The notes under the pieces are model-generated. The model did not search any database. It saw only the letters and a list, made by a program, of their open reading frames with translations, and had not been told where the DNA came from. From NCBI RefSeq assembly GCF_900101985.1, contig NZ_FNAR01000012.1, forward strand, positions 1 through 64,000: a stretch of DNA of 64,000 nt, read 5' to 3'. This DNA comes from Bhargavaea beijingensis (GTDB lineage Bacteria > Bacillota > Bacilli > Bacillales_A > Planococcaceae). Shown here piece after piece: positions 8,065 through 17,908 of the stretch (positions are counted from its first letter, which is position 1; each line of letters begins with the position of its first letter). The position numbers were made by a program, and so were the translations under genes.

Positions 8065-8193
8065 GGTTTCTCCATTCATTATCCAGGTTTCGTCATTCAT
8101 CCCGATTGTTTCGTCATTCCATGACTCGGGCCGGATGAATGGCGAAAGTGAGACGCCGAATGACGAAACCGCAGCGCTGAATGACGAAACCAC
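8065..8193. repeat. Inverted 21-bp array (three units against three)
   Basis: Three units on the left carry TTTC(G/T)(T/C)CATTC(A/C) in one orientation at 8065, 8086 and 8107. Three on the right carry GAATG(A/G)CGAAA in the other orientation, in units ending at 8151, 8172 and 8193. The whole is a large imperfect palindrome centred near 8128. It has no support as a coding region and sits between the promoter-like palindrome and the gene at 8264. Confidence 0.75.
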
Positions 8194-8263
8194 CTGTCGC
8201 ACTGCATCCGCATGATGCCTATGCTTGCGAGCGATGATCCGGCGGTTTCCGGGAGGGACAATC

Positions 8264-8653
8264 ATGAAGCCAAGTGAACAATTTCAGAAGGGGTTCTTAT
8301 TTACATTAATGATCCTTACAGGACTATGGGGCGTCAGCAGAGCGGCAAACCAGTTGATGAGCGGAAGCTTCGATTGGCTTGCGGCGGTGGTCCCGTTCAT
8401 GATGACGTTTGTTCTCTTTTTTCATCTGATGGTGTTTCAGCACCGGAGCAAGGAGGATGAGCGCTGGCGCCGGATCATGGAACGGTCTTTTTTCTTCAGT
8501 TCCGTGATCGTGATGACGGCGCTTGCTGCGTTCGCCCTGTTTCTGGCGCCGCACCTGACCGATTGGACAGCGCTTCAGGCTGTTCTTGCCATCTTCGTGC
8601 TTTTCGGATTGGCCAATGCAGTGACCACGATTGTCTTGACGAAGAGGATGTAG
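8264..8653 (+). CDS. Small membrane protein, 129 aa
   Basis: A protein with four predicted membrane helices (around residues 12-30, 38-58, 74-96 and 100-122) and a charged loop QHRSKEDERWRR between the second and third. I do not recognise a named family. The ATG at 8264 has GGGAGGG seven bases upstream. It leads a tight cluster with a compact XRE regulator and a second membrane protein, an arrangement common in Bacilli where the regulator controls its own small-membrane-protein operon. Confidence 0.75.
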   Translation: MKPSEQFQKGFLFTLMILTGLWGVSRAANQLMSGSFDWLAAVVPFMMTFVLFFHLMVFQHRSKEDERWRRIMERSFFFSSVIVMTALAAFALFLAPHLTDWTALQAVLAIFVLFGLANAVTTIVLTKRM

Positions 8654-8662
8654 GAGGAAGCC

Positions 8663-8860
8663 ATGAAAAACTATATCAGGGATAATCGGTCCGAGCGCGG
8701 GATGACGCAGGATGACCTCGCCGAGGTGCTCGGCGTTTCCAGGCAGACGATTATCTCGCTGGAAAAAGGGCGGTACAACCCGTCGCTGGAACTGGCATTC
8801 AAGCTGGCTGGCGTATTCGGCTGCCGCATCGAAGACTTATTCGACCCGGAGGAGGAGTGA
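8663..8860 (+). CDS. Compact XRE-family transcriptional regulator
   Basis: A 65-residue single-domain helix-turn-helix protein. The HTH spans about residues 13-35 (GMTQDDLAEVLGVSRQT), followed by the SLEKGRYNPSLELAF recognition region and the FGCRIEDLF ending of the YvaO/YgzD-like type. With no sensor domain it probably acts as a constitutive repressor of its own operon. It starts nine bases after the previous gene, and its stop overlaps the ribosome site of the next. Confidence 0.9.
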   Translation: MKNYIRDNRSERGMTQDDLAEVLGVSRQTIISLEKGRYNPSLELAFKLAGVFGCRIEDLFDPEEE

Positions 8861-8862
8861 CG

Positions 8863-9174
8863 ATGTACGAAGGATTTGAACTCGGTTCGTTTATGGCGGG
8901 CCTGCCGCTCGGATTCCTGATCGCAGCCATTGTCCTGTTCTTTAGCTGGAGGAAAGGAAAGAAGGAGCGGCGATACGACGAACGGTTCCATGCGATCCAT
9001 AACTGGGCGCGGTCGTTTTCCTGGGTCGCCACAACAATTGTGATCCTCGTTGCCTGGGCGGTTGTGATGATCATCGAGCCGGTCGGTACGGCCTTTTTCG
9101 TTCTGATGGCGGTCTATATGCTGCATATGATTTCTTATATTGTCGGCGCGGCCATCGCCTCCCGGAGGTATTAA
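8863..9174 (+). CDS. Small membrane protein, 103 aa
   Basis: Three predicted membrane helices (about residues 10-28, 49-69 and 73-95) with a basic linker RKGKKERRYDER. It is the kind of small membrane protein often found after a compact XRE gene; I cannot name its function. The ATG at 8863 follows GGAGGAG by five bases, and the ribosome site lies inside the XRE gene, implying coupled translation. Confidence 0.75.
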   Translation: MYEGFELGSFMAGLPLGFLIAAIVLFFSWRKGKKERRYDERFHAIHNWARSFSWVATTIVILVAWAVVMIIEPVGTAFFVLMAVYMLHMISYIVGAAIASRRY

Positions 9175-9226
9175 GTTGAAACCTGCAGCGTGAACGAACC
9201 GTAAAGGAAATGAAGGGGGAGAGACG

Positions 9227-10126
9227 ATGGCGCTCGATTTAAATCATGTAACGAAGAAGTTCGGGGAGTTTACGGCGGTCGACGACCTGTCACTCGCAAT
9301 CGGGGAAGGGACAATGTACGGCTTTCTCGGGGCGAACGGGGCGGGCAAGACGACGACATTCCGGATGATCCTCGGGCTCCTCAACCCGACTGAAGGACGC
9401 ATCACCTGGAAGGGGAAGCCGATTGACTACGGAACCAGTCATAAGATCGGCTACTTGCCGGAAGAACGCGGCCTTTATCCGAAAATGAAGGTGGAAGAAC
9501 AGCTGATCTTCCTTGGAAAACTCCGAGGCATGCACCGGCTCGACGCGAAAGCGGCGATCCGTGAATGGCTGGACCGCTTTGAAGTCCCCCAGTATCTCAA
9601 CAAAAAAGTCGAAGAGCTCTCCAAAGGGAACCAGCAGAAAATACAGGTGATTGCGGCACTGATGCATAAACCGGAGCTGGTCATCCTCGATGAACCGTTT
9701 TCCGGACTCGACCCGGTCAATGTGGAAATGCTGAAAAGCGCGGTCAAGGATGTGCGTGACCAGGGTGCGACAATCGTGTTCTCCAGCCACAGGATGGACC
9801 ATGTCGAGGAATTGTGCGAACAGCTGAGCATCGTCCACAGGGGCCAGCAGATCGTGGAAGGGTCCCTGCGCGATGTCAAGCGGTCGTTCGGCAGGCAGAA
9901 TGTCCGGATCCGGTCTGACTATGACTTGACAGCCCTTCAGACCGTACCGGGCGTTCGCAGCGCCTCCTATGCGCTGAACGGGGCGGTCTTCCAGGTGACC
10001 GAGGACGACACGGCGCACCGGCTGCTGCAGGAGGCGCTAAAGGCCGGACCGGTCAGCCACTTCAGCATCGAAGAGCCGTCACTGCAGGATATCTTCATCG
10101 CGAAAGTGGGGAACGAGCATGCGTGA
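9227..10126 (+). CDS. yhaQ: ABC transporter ATPase YhaQ
   Basis: A 299-residue ABC-2 class ATPase. Walker A GANGAGKT is at residues 35-42, the signature LSKGNQQK near 130, and Walker B LVILDEPFSGLD near 150, with a C-terminal regulatory extension of about 80 residues. With YhaP it forms an exporter related to NatAB; sodium or antibiotic efflux is suggested only by that similarity. The end overlaps the start of yhaP by eight bases. Confidence 0.9.
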   Translation: MALDLNHVTKKFGEFTAVDDLSLAIGEGTMYGFLGANGAGKTTTFRMILGLLNPTEGRITWKGKPIDYGTSHKIGYLPEERGLYPKMKVEEQLIFLGKLRGMHRLDAKAAIREWLDRFEVPQYLNKKVEELSKGNQQKIQVIAALMHKPELVILDEPFSGLDPVNVEMLKSAVKDVRDQGATIVFSSHRMDHVEELCEQLSIVHRGQQIVEGSLRDVKRSFGRQNVRIRSDYDLTALQTVPGVRSASYALNGAVFQVTEDDTAHRLLQEALKAGPVSHFSIEEPSLQDIFIAKVGNEHA

Positions 10127-11378
10127 ATTCTGGATCATCTTCAAGCAGGCCTTCATGAGCAAGGCGAAGTCGAAAACCTTTCTTATCACGACAGCCGTGG
10201 CCGTCGCAGGCATCTTCCTGCTGGCGAACATCACGACGATCATCGAGGCGTTCGATGATGGGGAGAAGGAAGGCACGGCCATTCCGGTCGTGGCGGACAA
10301 TGAAGCGATCGTGGACCGGCTCGGCCGGCAGCTTGCGGCGATGGGCGAGGAAACCGAATTCGAAGTGACCGGGGATTCGCGGGCTGCACTTGAAGATCAG
10401 CTGAAGGAAGGTGAAATCGAGTCGTTCCTGATTCTCCAGGCACCGGATGGCAATGCAATCCAGGCGGAATATGTGTCGGAAAGCACGGAGTTGTTCGGCT
10501 TTCCGATGATGCTGCAGGAAGCCCTGCAGTCCATACAGACCGAGATGCGGGCCGACGAGATGGAACTGGCGCCGGAACAGGCGGCCGCGCTGTTCGAGCC
10601 GGTCGTCTTTGAGCAGACGGCGGTTTCTTCTTCCGGCAAGACGGAAGAGGAAATGAACCAGGCACGGATCCTCGTGTATGTCCTCATGTTCCTCATCTAT
10701 TTTGCAGTCATCATGTACTCCAACATGATCGCGACGGAAGTGGCGACCGAGAAATCCTCGCGCGTCATGGAAATCCTGATCTCCAGCGTTTCTCCGGTCA
10801 AGCACATGTTCGCGAAAGTGCTCGGCATCGGTACGCTCGGCCTCGGGCAGATGCTGCTGTTCGGGATTTCCGGATACTTGGCGGTCAAGTCCTCCTCTGC
10901 CGTTTCCGATTTGTCCGAGGGCTTCTTCTCGGAGATGGGGCTCGGAAACATCCCGGCAAGCACCATCATCTACGCAATCCTGTTTTTTGTCCTCGGCTAC
11001 TTCCTGTACGCGGTTCTTGCGGCGCTGCTCGGGTCGCTTGTCAGCCGGACAGAGGATGTCGCCTCGTTGATCACGCCGCTGACATTGATCATCGTCGTGG
11101 CGTTCATCATCGCGGCGACGGGCCTGTCGAATCCGGATGCGGCATTCGTGACCTATTCGTCTTATGTGCCGTTTTTCGCGCCGCTCGTCATGTTCCTTCG
11201 CGTCGGCCTGCTTGACCTCCCGTGGTGGGAGCCGGCGTTCGCCATCGGGCTCATGGTGCTGACGATCGGGGTGCTCGGCTGGTTCGGCGCGCGCGTCTAC
11301 AAAGGCGGCGTCCTCATGTACGGCCCGTCCCGCTCGCTGAAAGACCTGAAAAAGGCGATGCAGCTCGGGAAGGAATAA
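10119..11378 (+). CDS. yhaP: ABC-2 permease YhaP (NatB-like)
   Basis: A 419-residue permease: one N-terminal helix, a large external domain of about 140 residues (about 40-180), then five more helices in the C-terminal half, as in NatB/YhaP proteins. It carries the family segment IATEVATEKSSRVMEILISS. It would pair with YhaQ to move an unidentified substrate outward. Translation is coupled to yhaQ through the overlap. A terminator follows directly. Confidence 0.9.
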   Translation: MREFWIIFKQAFMSKAKSKTFLITTAVAVAGIFLLANITTIIEAFDDGEKEGTAIPVVADNEAIVDRLGRQLAAMGEETEFEVTGDSRAALEDQLKEGEIESFLILQAPDGNAIQAEYVSESTELFGFPMMLQEALQSIQTEMRADEMELAPEQAAALFEPVVFEQTAVSSSGKTEEEMNQARILVYVLMFLIYFAVIMYSNMIATEVATEKSSRVMEILISSVSPVKHMFAKVLGIGTLGLGQMLLFGISGYLAVKSSSAVSDLSEGFFSEMGLGNIPASTIIYAILFFVLGYFLYAVLAALLGSLVSRTEDVASLITPLTLIIVVAFIIAATGLSNPDAAFVTYSSYVPFFAPLVMFLRVGLLDLPWWEPAFAIGLMVLTIGVLGWFGARVYKGGVLMYGPSRSLKDLKKAMQLGKE

Positions 11379-11384
11379 TGGATT

Positions 11385-11412
11385 TTCGCCTCCGCTACGG
11401 CGGGGGTTTTTT
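11385..11412 (+). terminator. Terminator of yhaQP
   Basis: CGCCTCCG and CGGCGGGGG form a short GC stem followed by TTTTTTATTTT. Confidence 0.8.
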
Positions 11413-11420
11413 ATTTTGGA

Positions 11421-11504
11421 CACCTGAAAGTGATGACCCGGTGTTTGAGTATGATGAATGAGTGCTTGAAAGTGACGAAAGAGCCGGCGAGAGTGACGAT
11501 AGAC
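11421..11504. repeat. 21-bp period array after yhaQP
   Basis: Four exact 21-bp steps at 11421, 11442, 11463 and 11484. Each unit carries a core like TTGAAAGTGACGA (variants TGAAAGTGATGA, TGAGTATGATGA, CGAGAGTGACGA). The core matches the array at 53471. It begins about ten bases beyond the terminator. Confidence 0.8.
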
Positions 11505-11618
11505 GGGCTAGTTTCTAATGCGTGCGTTCATAAGAGGGATTTGGCAAATCTCATTTCCAAGCCCTCCGCTGATATGATAGAATAAGAACAAACATTCGCT
11601 TTAAGAGGAGGTGTCCGG

Positions 11619-12839
11619 ATGACGATCCGATTCATCCATGCGGCCGACCTGCACTTGGGGAGTCCGTTCAAAGGCTTTGCCGGTCTGCCCGGCAAGATGG
11701 CGGAAACGGTCCGCGAAAGCACATTCACGGCGTTCCGCAATCTGATCGGCCATGCGAGCAGGACGCGGCCGGATTTTCTGCTGATTGCCGGTGACGTATA
11801 CGACGGCGAGGACCGGAGCCTGCGGGCGCAGGAGCAGTTCCGCCAAGGCATGGAAATGCTCCGCGGGGCAGGCATTCCCGTCTTTGTCAGCCACGGGAAC
11901 CATGACCACCTGGCGGGTTCCTGGGTCCGTTTTTCCCTGCCGGACAATGTCCGCGTGTTCGGCCCGGAAGTGGAGAAGGCGGAGTTGACCATCCGCGGGA
12001 CCACCGTGACCATCCACGGATTCAGCTATCCGGAGCGGCATGTGACCGAACCGGTCATCGGGCGCTACCCGCCGGCGGGAGGCGATGCCGTCGAAATCGG
12101 GATGCTTCACGGGAGCATCCGCGGGGACGAGGCGCACGATGTGTACGCGCCGTTCACGAAGGACGAGCTCCTTGAAAAAGGTTACGACTATTGGGCGCTC
12201 GGCCATATCCATAAGCGCCAGTTGCTCCACGAACAGCCGCCGATTGTCTATCCCGGAAGCCTTCAGGGCCTTCACCGGAAGGAAAGCGGTGCGAAGGGAT
12301 TTTATGACGTGGCGATCGGACGGGGGAAAGCGTCGCTTGAGTTCATTCCTGCGGGCGCGCTCGTCTTCGGCCAGGCTGAAGTGGAGTGCGCCGGCATCCG
12401 TCACGCCGACGAGTGGCTGGAACGCTGCATGGACCGGATCCGGGCATTCCGGAAAGCGAACGGCCCCGGGCTGCTCGACCTCCGGCTCAGCGGAATCGAT
12501 GAAGGGGCCGAAGGGATGTTCAATGATGCCCCGGAATCCGAATGGCTGGAGTTCATCCGGGAAGCGGCCATGCGCGACTGCCCGGATGTCGGCATCCACC
12601 GGATCACCTGGGAGCGTGCTGCCGCTCCGGCGGTCCCGGGCGGGCTGTTCCGCGACGTGCTGGATGAACTCGTCAGCTGGGACGCGGACGGCTGGAAAAG
12701 CAGGCTGACCGACTTGTACGGCCACCGCCAGGCGTACCGGTTCACCGGCCGGCTGGACGAGGAAAGCATCAGGGAAATCAGGGAAGAAGCGGACCGGCTG
12801 CTCACGGAAGGACTGATGAAGGGGGGACGGGCGGAATGA
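11619..12839 (+). CDS. yhaO: SbcD-like metallophosphatase YhaO
   Basis: A 406-residue calcineurin-fold nuclease subunit. The metal motifs are HAADLHLGSP at the N-terminus, GDVYD, SHGNHDHL and GHIHKRQ. It should form an Mre11-like complex with YhaN (SbcE), taking part in DNA end processing or repair. GAGGAGG precedes the ATG. Its stop overlaps the yhaN start by four bases, so the two are translated together. Confidence 0.92.
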   Translation: MTIRFIHAADLHLGSPFKGFAGLPGKMAETVRESTFTAFRNLIGHASRTRPDFLLIAGDVYDGEDRSLRAQEQFRQGMEMLRGAGIPVFVSHGNHDHLAGSWVRFSLPDNVRVFGPEVEKAELTIRGTTVTIHGFSYPERHVTEPVIGRYPPAGGDAVEIGMLHGSIRGDEAHDVYAPFTKDELLEKGYDYWALGHIHKRQLLHEQPPIVYPGSLQGLHRKESGAKGFYDVAIGRGKASLEFIPAGALVFGQAEVECAGIRHADEWLERCMDRIRAFRKANGPGLLDLRLSGIDEGAEGMFNDAPESEWLEFIREAAMRDCPDVGIHRITWERAAAPAVPGGLFRDVLDELVSWDADGWKSRLTDLYGHRQAYRFTGRLDEESIREIREEADRLLTEGLMKGGRAE

Positions 12840-15706
12840 TGACCATCACGAAGCTCGTCATCTACGGGTTCGGCAAGCATGAGAATGTGACGATCGACCT
12901 TCAACAGGGCATCAATGTGCTGTACGGGCCGAACGAAGCGGGAAAGACGACCATCCGCCAGTTTATCCTCCACACGCTGTTCGGCTTCCCGCAACGGGGA
13001 AGTTCGCTTCTCCGGTACGAACCGAAAACAGGCGGGGCATACGGCGGACAGGTCCACGTGACCGACAGCGAATTCGGCCCCTGTGTGATCGAACGGATTG
13101 CCGGCCGCTCCGCCGGCGAAGTGACCGTCCGCTTTCCGGACGGCAGGGAAGAAGGAGAGGATACGCTCGGGCGGCTGCTCCGCGGCTATGACCGGCAATC
13201 GTTCGAATCCATCTTCTCGTTCTCGCTCCTGCAGCTCCAGGAAATCGGCCGGATGAATGAAGAAGAACTCGGCGAGGCGCTGATCGCTTCCGGAACGACC
13301 GGTGCGGAAGATCTTGCAGGGTTCAAAGCGCAAATGGAAAAAGAGATGGACGGTCTGTTCAAGAAGTCCGGCCGGGTTCCCCGGATGAATGTCTTATTAA
13401 CTGAGCTGAAGGAAGCCGAGGACAAGATCGGGGAGTACCGGAAAAAGTCGGATGCCTATGCCCCCATGAAAGAGCGGGCGGCGGAAATCGCCCTTCGATT
13501 AAATGAGATAGCAGAAGAGGAAGCGGCAATTACCGCCGATCAGGAACGGCTGTCGGTCCTCAGGCAGGCGGCTCCGCTTGAAATCGAGCGTCTGCGGGCA
13601 GAAGAAGAGCTGCAGGAAATCGGCGATGCGCCTTTCCCGGCAGACGGGATTCGCCGGTACGAGGCGCTGAAGGACCGCAAGATGGCCGCAGACGCAGCGA
13701 TCCGGAATCTTCAGGAGCGGATCGCCGCCGCCGGCAGAGAGATGCCGGAAGAGCCGGATGCGGAGCGGCTATCAAGCCTCCGGTCGGTTCTCGCGGAAGA
13801 AGCCGCCTGGCATGAAGCGCATTCCATGGAGACAAGCGCGGAACTATCCCTTCGGGAGCTTGCCGGCATGAAGGACGGCCTCCTTGCGCGTCTCGGCCTG
13901 GATGACGGAGAGAGGTTCGCCGGGGCGGATGCCTCGATCCGGAAAGAGGAAGAACTTCACGGTCTGTCCCAAGAACATGACCGTGCATTCAGAAATCTTG
14001 AGCGGCTGGATGAGCGGATGGCCGAAAAGACAGCCGAGGCCGGCCGGATTGCTCAAGAACGGGCCGCACTTGAGGCATCCGGCCCGGAGGACGAAGAGAT
14101 CGAATGGGCATCGAAATGGCCCACGCTCAGAAAGCGCCTTGTGGCTGCTGAAGCCAAGCAAAGGGGGCAGACCGACAGCCGGCTGCCGATCCTCATTCTC
14201 GCTGGCCTGGCTGTACTGATTATCGCTATGGCCATTTTCTCGGAAAACTGGCTGTTTGCTGCTGCGGGAGTGGTGGCGGGTGTCGCTTCCGTTTACCTCC
14301 TCTTAAAGGGGGGAGGCGGTGATGATGGGCTGACGGAGGACGAACGCCGGCTTCTCAGCCGTTACGGCGGAAGGGAAGAGGAACTGGACCGCAGGGCAGA
14401 ACGGGTAGGCCGGCACTTTGCCGAATTGGACCGGCTCATCGAAGACGAAGAACGGCTCCGGAGCGAGGCGGCGGAAATCCGCAGTTTAAGGCAAGCCGCT
14501 GCCGCAACCCTTGATCATGCCGAAAACCGTTTGGGCGCATTTCTCGAAGCATACGGCATCACCGGCAGGCTGCCTGCCGCCATCGTGCCGGAACTGTTCC
14601 GGCTGGTCCGGGAACTTCAGGAAACGATGCGCCGTATCCGTTCGGAAGAAGAGAAGCGGAACCGGGCAATCCGGATATCCGGTTCCATCAGGAGCCGCGC
14701 GCATCATCTGATCGGGCATGCCGTCCCGGATCCGCTTCTGTTCTCCGCCCTTAAAAAAGCGGAGAGGGACCTTGTGCGGGATGCCGAGACGAGGGAGCGG
14801 CTGTTTGAAGAACAAAAAAGACTGGTAGAGGAGCGGGATGAAGCAAAAAGCCTCACTGCAGCTCTCGAAACCGAAATCGGTGTGCTGTTGGATGCAGCGG
14901 CAGCTGCCGATGAGCAGGCGTTTTACGAAGCTTCCGGGCAAGCCGGGAGAAAAGCGGAGCTTCTGGAGACGCTCAGACGAATCGGCGAGCAGCTCAAGCA
15001 AATCGGCGCCCCCATTGCGGAAGATATTCCGGACATCGGTGAAATCGGCCTCCGGATGGAAAGGAACCGAAGATCCCTGGAGTCGCTCCTGGATGACCGG
15101 AACCGTCTGCTCAAAGAACAGGCCGAATTGGAAGCCCGGATGAGTCATCTTGTGGCGGATACCGCATATGATGCCCTGTTGCAGGAATTCGAAGAAAAGA
15201 AGGCGGTGTTCCGGGGGTACGCCGTGGAATGGGCTGCCCGGAAAGCCGCCGTCTCGGCGATTGAAGCAGCCACAGGCAGGCTCAAGGAGGAGAAGCTTCC
15301 GGACGTCATCGGGCGGGCTTCCGGTTGGTTCAGAAATCTCACCGGCGGTGCCCATTCGGCACTTGTGCTGACTCGCGGCGGCCGGATCGAGGCGGAAGGG
15401 GCGAACGGTCTGCGGTTTGATCTGCATGAGCTGAGCCAGGCGACAAAGGAGCAGGCCTATATCTCCATGAGGCTGTCCCTTGCCACTTCCCTGCTGGAAT
15501 CGGCCCCGTTCCCGATCATCATGGATGATCCGTTCGTCCACTTCGACCGGGTGCGGCTCGGCAATATGATAAACTTATTGGAAGAATTGAAGATTCATCA
15601 CCAGTTCCTGTATTTCACCTGCCACAAGGAGATGGCCGGCGCCTTCAACGAGGCTGCCGTCATCAGCGTGGCCGAAGCCGGGAGCGAAAGGGGAGTGCTC
15701 AAATGA
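12836..15706 (+). CDS. yhaN: SbcE/YhaN, Rad50-like ATPase
   Basis: A 956-residue SMC-like ATPase. Walker A GPNEAGKT is near residue 35. Long coiled-coil arms are interrupted by two membrane-spanning helices near residues 455-495, a known oddity of YhaN. The C-terminal half carries the signature region and Walker [15 protein letters not shown]. subtilis YhaN (SbcE) is of similar size and partners YhaO. The membrane helices imply that the complex is held at the membrane. It overlaps both neighbours by four bases. Confidence 0.92.
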   Translation: MMTITKLVIYGFGKHENVTIDLQQGINVLYGPNEAGKTTIRQFILHTLFGFPQRGSSLLRYEPKTGGAYGGQVHVTDSEFGPCVIERIAGRSAGEVTVRFPDGREEGEDTLGRLLRGYDRQSFESIFSFSLLQLQEIGRMNEEELGEALIASGTTGAEDLAGFKAQMEKEMDGLFKKSGRVPRMNVLLTELKEAEDKIGEYRKKSDAYAPMKERAAEIALRLNEIAEEEAAITADQERLSVLRQAAPLEIERLRAEEELQEIGDAPFPADGIRRYEALKDRKMAADAAIRNLQERIAAAGREMPEEPDAERLSSLRSVLAEEAAWHEAHSMETSAELSLRELAGMKDGLLARLGLDDGERFAGADASIRKEEELHGLSQEHDRAFRNLERLDERMAEKTAEAGRIAQERAALEASGPEDEEIEWASKWPTLRKRLVAAEAKQRGQTDSRLPILILAGLAVLIIAMAIFSENWLFAAAGVVAGVASVYLLLKGGGGDDGLTEDERRLLSRYGGREEELDRRAERVGRHFAELDRLIEDEERLRSEAAEIRSLRQAAAATLDHAENRLGAFLEAYGITGRLPAAIVPELFRLVRELQETMRRIRSEEEKRNRAIRISGSIRSRAHHLIGHAVPDPLLFSALKKAERDLVRDAETRERLFEEQKRLVEERDEAKSLTAALETEIGVLLDAAAAADEQAFYEASGQAGRKAELLETLRRIGEQLKQIGAPIAEDIPDIGEIGLRMERNRRSLESLLDDRNRLLKEQAELEARMSHLVADTAYDALLQEFEEKKAVFRGYAVEWAARKAAVSAIEAATGRLKEEKLPDVIGRASGWFRNLTGGAHSALVLTRGGRIEAEGANGLRFDLHELSQATKEQAYISMRLSLATSLLESAPFPIIMDDPFVHFDRVRLGNMINLLEELKIHHQFLYFTCHKEMAGAFNEAAVISVAEAGSERGVLK

Positions 15707-16662
15707 AAGGAATCGGAACCGAAACAAAAGGAATCGGAACCTATAAAACAGGCGAGCGTGTCGATCTGTTCATGCTCATCAAGCAGGCGACCAAGGGTAT
15801 CACGACGACGGGAAGCCCGTTCATGACGCTGATTCTGCAAGATAAAACGGGGGATATCGAAGCGAAGCTGTGGGATGCGAAAGAGGAGCACGAGAAGATG
15901 TTCCAGCCGGCATCGATTGTGCGGGTCGGCGGCGATGTCCATGAGTACCGGGGCAGAAACCAGCTCCGCATCAAAAGCATCCGTCCGGCCAAGCCGGATG
16001 AGCCGATCCAGATTTCCGATCTTGTACCGAGCGCCGAAAAATCAAAAGAAGAACTTTATGAAGAACTATCTCCCTATATCTTCGAAATCACCAACCCGAA
16101 CATCCAGCGCATCACGAGGCATTTGCTGAAGCAGCATCGGGAGTCGTTCCTCGTCTACCCGGCGGCAACGAAAAATCATCACGACTACGTATCGGGCCTG
16201 CTCGACCATGTCGTCTCGATGCTGCGCCTCGGCAAGGCGATCGCCGAACTGTATCCTACCCTGAACAAGGACCTTCTTTACGCGGGGATCATCCTCCATG
16301 ATGTCGGCAAGGTCGTGGAACTGTCCGGCCCGGTCGGTACCGTTTATACGCCAACGGGCAATCTCCTCGGCCATATCACGATCATGGTCAACGAAATCGC
16401 CATGGCCGCAAAAGAGCTCGGCATCGAAGGGGAGGAAGTCGTACTCCTGCAGCATATGGTGTTGAGCCACCACGGCAAGGAAGAATGGGGCAGTCCGAAG
16501 CGCCCGATGCTGAAAGAAGCGGAAATCCTTCATTACATCGACAATATCGACGCCAAGATGAACATGCTTAACCGGGCACTGTCAAAGGCAGAACCCGGAG
16601 AATTCACGGAGCGGCTATTCCCGCTGGATAACCGCCAGTTCTATAAGCCGACGTTCGAATGA
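15703..16662 (+). CDS. yhaM: 3'-5' exoribonuclease YhaM
   Basis: A 319-residue enzyme: an OB-fold domain (about 15-110) then an HD domain with [12 protein letters not shown] and ILHDVGKV, giving the metal-binding His/Asp set. YhaM degrades RNA from the 3' end and also acts on DNA in vitro. The N-terminus holds a local direct repeat: AAAGGAATCGGAACC occurs twice within the first 40 bases, adding residues [12 protein letters not shown] not expected in relatives. The ATG overlaps the yhaN stop. Confidence 0.92.
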   Translation: MKGIGTETKGIGTYKTGERVDLFMLIKQATKGITTTGSPFMTLILQDKTGDIEAKLWDAKEEHEKMFQPASIVRVGGDVHEYRGRNQLRIKSIRPAKPDEPIQISDLVPSAEKSKEELYEELSPYIFEITNPNIQRITRHLLKQHRESFLVYPAATKNHHDYVSGLLDHVVSMLRLGKAIAELYPTLNKDLLYAGIILHDVGKVVELSGPVGTVYTPTGNLLGHITIMVNEIAMAAKELGIEGEEVVLLQHMVLSHHGKEEWGSPKRPMLKEAEILHYIDNIDAKMNMLNRALSKAEPGEFTERLFPLDNRQFYKPTFE

Positions 16663-16677
16663 GCATGGCCTTATATC

Positions 16678-16710
16678 AAAAGAGCCCGACTCCATGAGTC
16701 GGGCTCTTTT
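16678..16710. terminator. Bidirectional terminator, yhaM / cupin gene
   Basis: A perfect stem, AAAAGAGCCCGACTC and its complement, with a CATG loop, ending TTTT on either strand. Confidence 0.9.
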
Positions 16711-16718
16711 AAATGACG

Positions 16719-17528
16719 CTACATGTTTTTGCTTTGCTGAAGCAACTTGGAAACACCTGTCCGTTCCCATTCCTCCACTGTCTCATACGCTTGTTCAGGG
16801 GAATAGCCCTTGCCGACAAGAACCCCCATAAGAATGAATTCCTGGAGGATATGTGTCGGATTGATGCCCCGTTTGACATCGTCCAATCCTTCATTCACTA
16901 AGTATTCCGTGTGGCGGACCCAATCATCAGGGGTCTTGCCGTCAATCATCACAGCTTCTCCTGTCTCCTGCCGGCGGCGCTGCATTCTTGACTTGGCATC
17001 CGCTTTTGTAGGGTCCACTGTATTAGCCGGGTGGTTGGGCGGGGCATAGATGGAATACAACTTCATGGGCGTGCTGCCGGTATTGGTCACATTGTGCCAC
17101 GTGCCGGAAGGAACCATGATGGCGGAATCATCCTGGACGTTCCTGACAAAATCCAGACGGTCTTTTCTCTTGCCCATCTGGACAAATCCCTGGCCCTGTT
17201 CAATGCGCAAAAACTGATCGACTACGGGATGGATTTCCAGTCCGATGTCTTCACCGGGATTGATGGACATTAACGTAACCTGCAAATGAGGCCCGGTCCA
17301 AAGGGTCGTCCGGTAATTCTGGTTGAGCCTGGCTGCCCGGTTGATATTGATAGTGAATGGGTCGGGTCCGTAATCTCTCAACACTTGTGAGGACATTCCT
17401 TGATTCACCGGATCAGGTGCATGCGGATAGGCGTAAGAAGTCCCAGCGGGGTAGGCCCAATAGTACGGGATTCCGGCATAATGGCCAGGGTAAAGGGAAG
17501 GTGAATACCCGTAAGGCTGTTGATGCAT
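16719..17528 (-). CDS. Cupin-domain protein with Tyr/Pro-rich N-terminus
   Basis: A 269-residue protein. The first 45 residues are rich in Tyr, Pro and Gly. A cupin barrel follows at about residues 75-165, with GEDIGLEIHPVVDQFLRIEQG and GTWHNVTNTG supplying the His/Glu metal ligands. A further helical tail of about 90 residues is unusual for a plain cupin. Two CotF-like coat genes lie just upstream on the same strand, so a surface or spore-coat role is plausible but unproven. GAAAGGA precedes the ATG by nine bases. Confidence 0.75.
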   Translation of the reverse strand: MHQQPYGYSPSLYPGHYAGIPYYWAYPAGTSYAYPHAPDPVNQGMSSQVLRDYGPDPFTININRAARLNQNYRTTLWTGPHLQVTLMSINPGEDIGLEIHPVVDQFLRIEQGQGFVQMGKRKDRLDFVRNVQDDSAIMVPSGTWHNVTNTGSTPMKLYSIYAPPNHPANTVDPTKADAKSRMQRRRQETGEAVMIDGKTPDDWVRHTEYLVNEGLDDVKRGINPTHILQEFILMGVLVGKGYSPEQAYETVEEWERTGVSKLLQQSKNM

Positions 17529-17596
17529 CTAGTTCAATCCTTTCAAACAGACTTAGGTATCATCATATGCCCAGGAATCTAAATTGTGCTTGAATG

Positions 17597-17623
17597 CAAA
17601 AAAGCCGAACAGAAAGTCCGGCT
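17597..17623 (-). terminator. Terminator of the CotF-like pair
   Basis: On the minus strand AGCCGGAC...GTTCGGCT is followed by TTTTTT. Confidence 0.75.
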
Positions 17624-17633
17624 CTAAGTGAAG

Positions 17634-17897
17634 TCAATTTTGCTGCTGTTCAGCCATCAATTGGGTCCGCAGCTGCTGGATCACTTCTTTTGAGGCGGGT
17701 GCGGCAGGTTTATAATGCCCTTTCTGAAGGGCGTAGCTGTAGAGTGTCCGCTGGCGCGACTCGTCCCGGTTTCTCAATTGGATCAGTGTCTGCCTGAGCG
17801 CTGAGTTATTTGTCTGGGCAATGACGTTGGCATAGCCGGTCAGGCTTGCATTTAAACCGGCCAAATAGTCATTCACCATTTCTTTATCCTGGAACAT
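17634..17897 (-). CDS. CotF-family spore coat-like protein
   Basis: An 87-residue helical protein with the CotF-type segment MVNDYLAGLNASLTGYANVI and the arginine-rich RNRDESRQRTLYSYALQKG. CotF proteins are ferritin-like coat components, but homologues also occur outside well-studied sporulators. The ATG at 17897 has GGAGG seven bases upstream; the ATG two codons earlier is too close to that site. It follows the next gene by eleven bases, so the two form one operon. Confidence 0.8.
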   Translation of the reverse strand: MFQDKEMVNDYLAGLNASLTGYANVIAQTNNSALRQTLIQLRNRDESRQRTLYSYALQKGHYKPAAPASKEVIQQLRTQLMAEQQQN

Positions 17898-17908
17898 GAA
17901 CATCCTCC

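Noticed and set aside
8062-8265. 67-codon minus-strand frame with NDET-type repeats
   Set aside because: It is the 21-bp array read as seven-residue repeats; no ribosome site, and the array continues beyond any coding logic.
10095-11423. A 442-codon open frame opposite yhaP, with similar long frames opposite hemH (30806-32260), bceB (49925-51580), aceA (42138-43190) and ecsB (24153-25313)
   Set aside because: They lie antisense to well-recognised genes, have His/Arg/Asp-rich compositions typical of high-GC shadow frames, lack ribosome sites and show no family signature.
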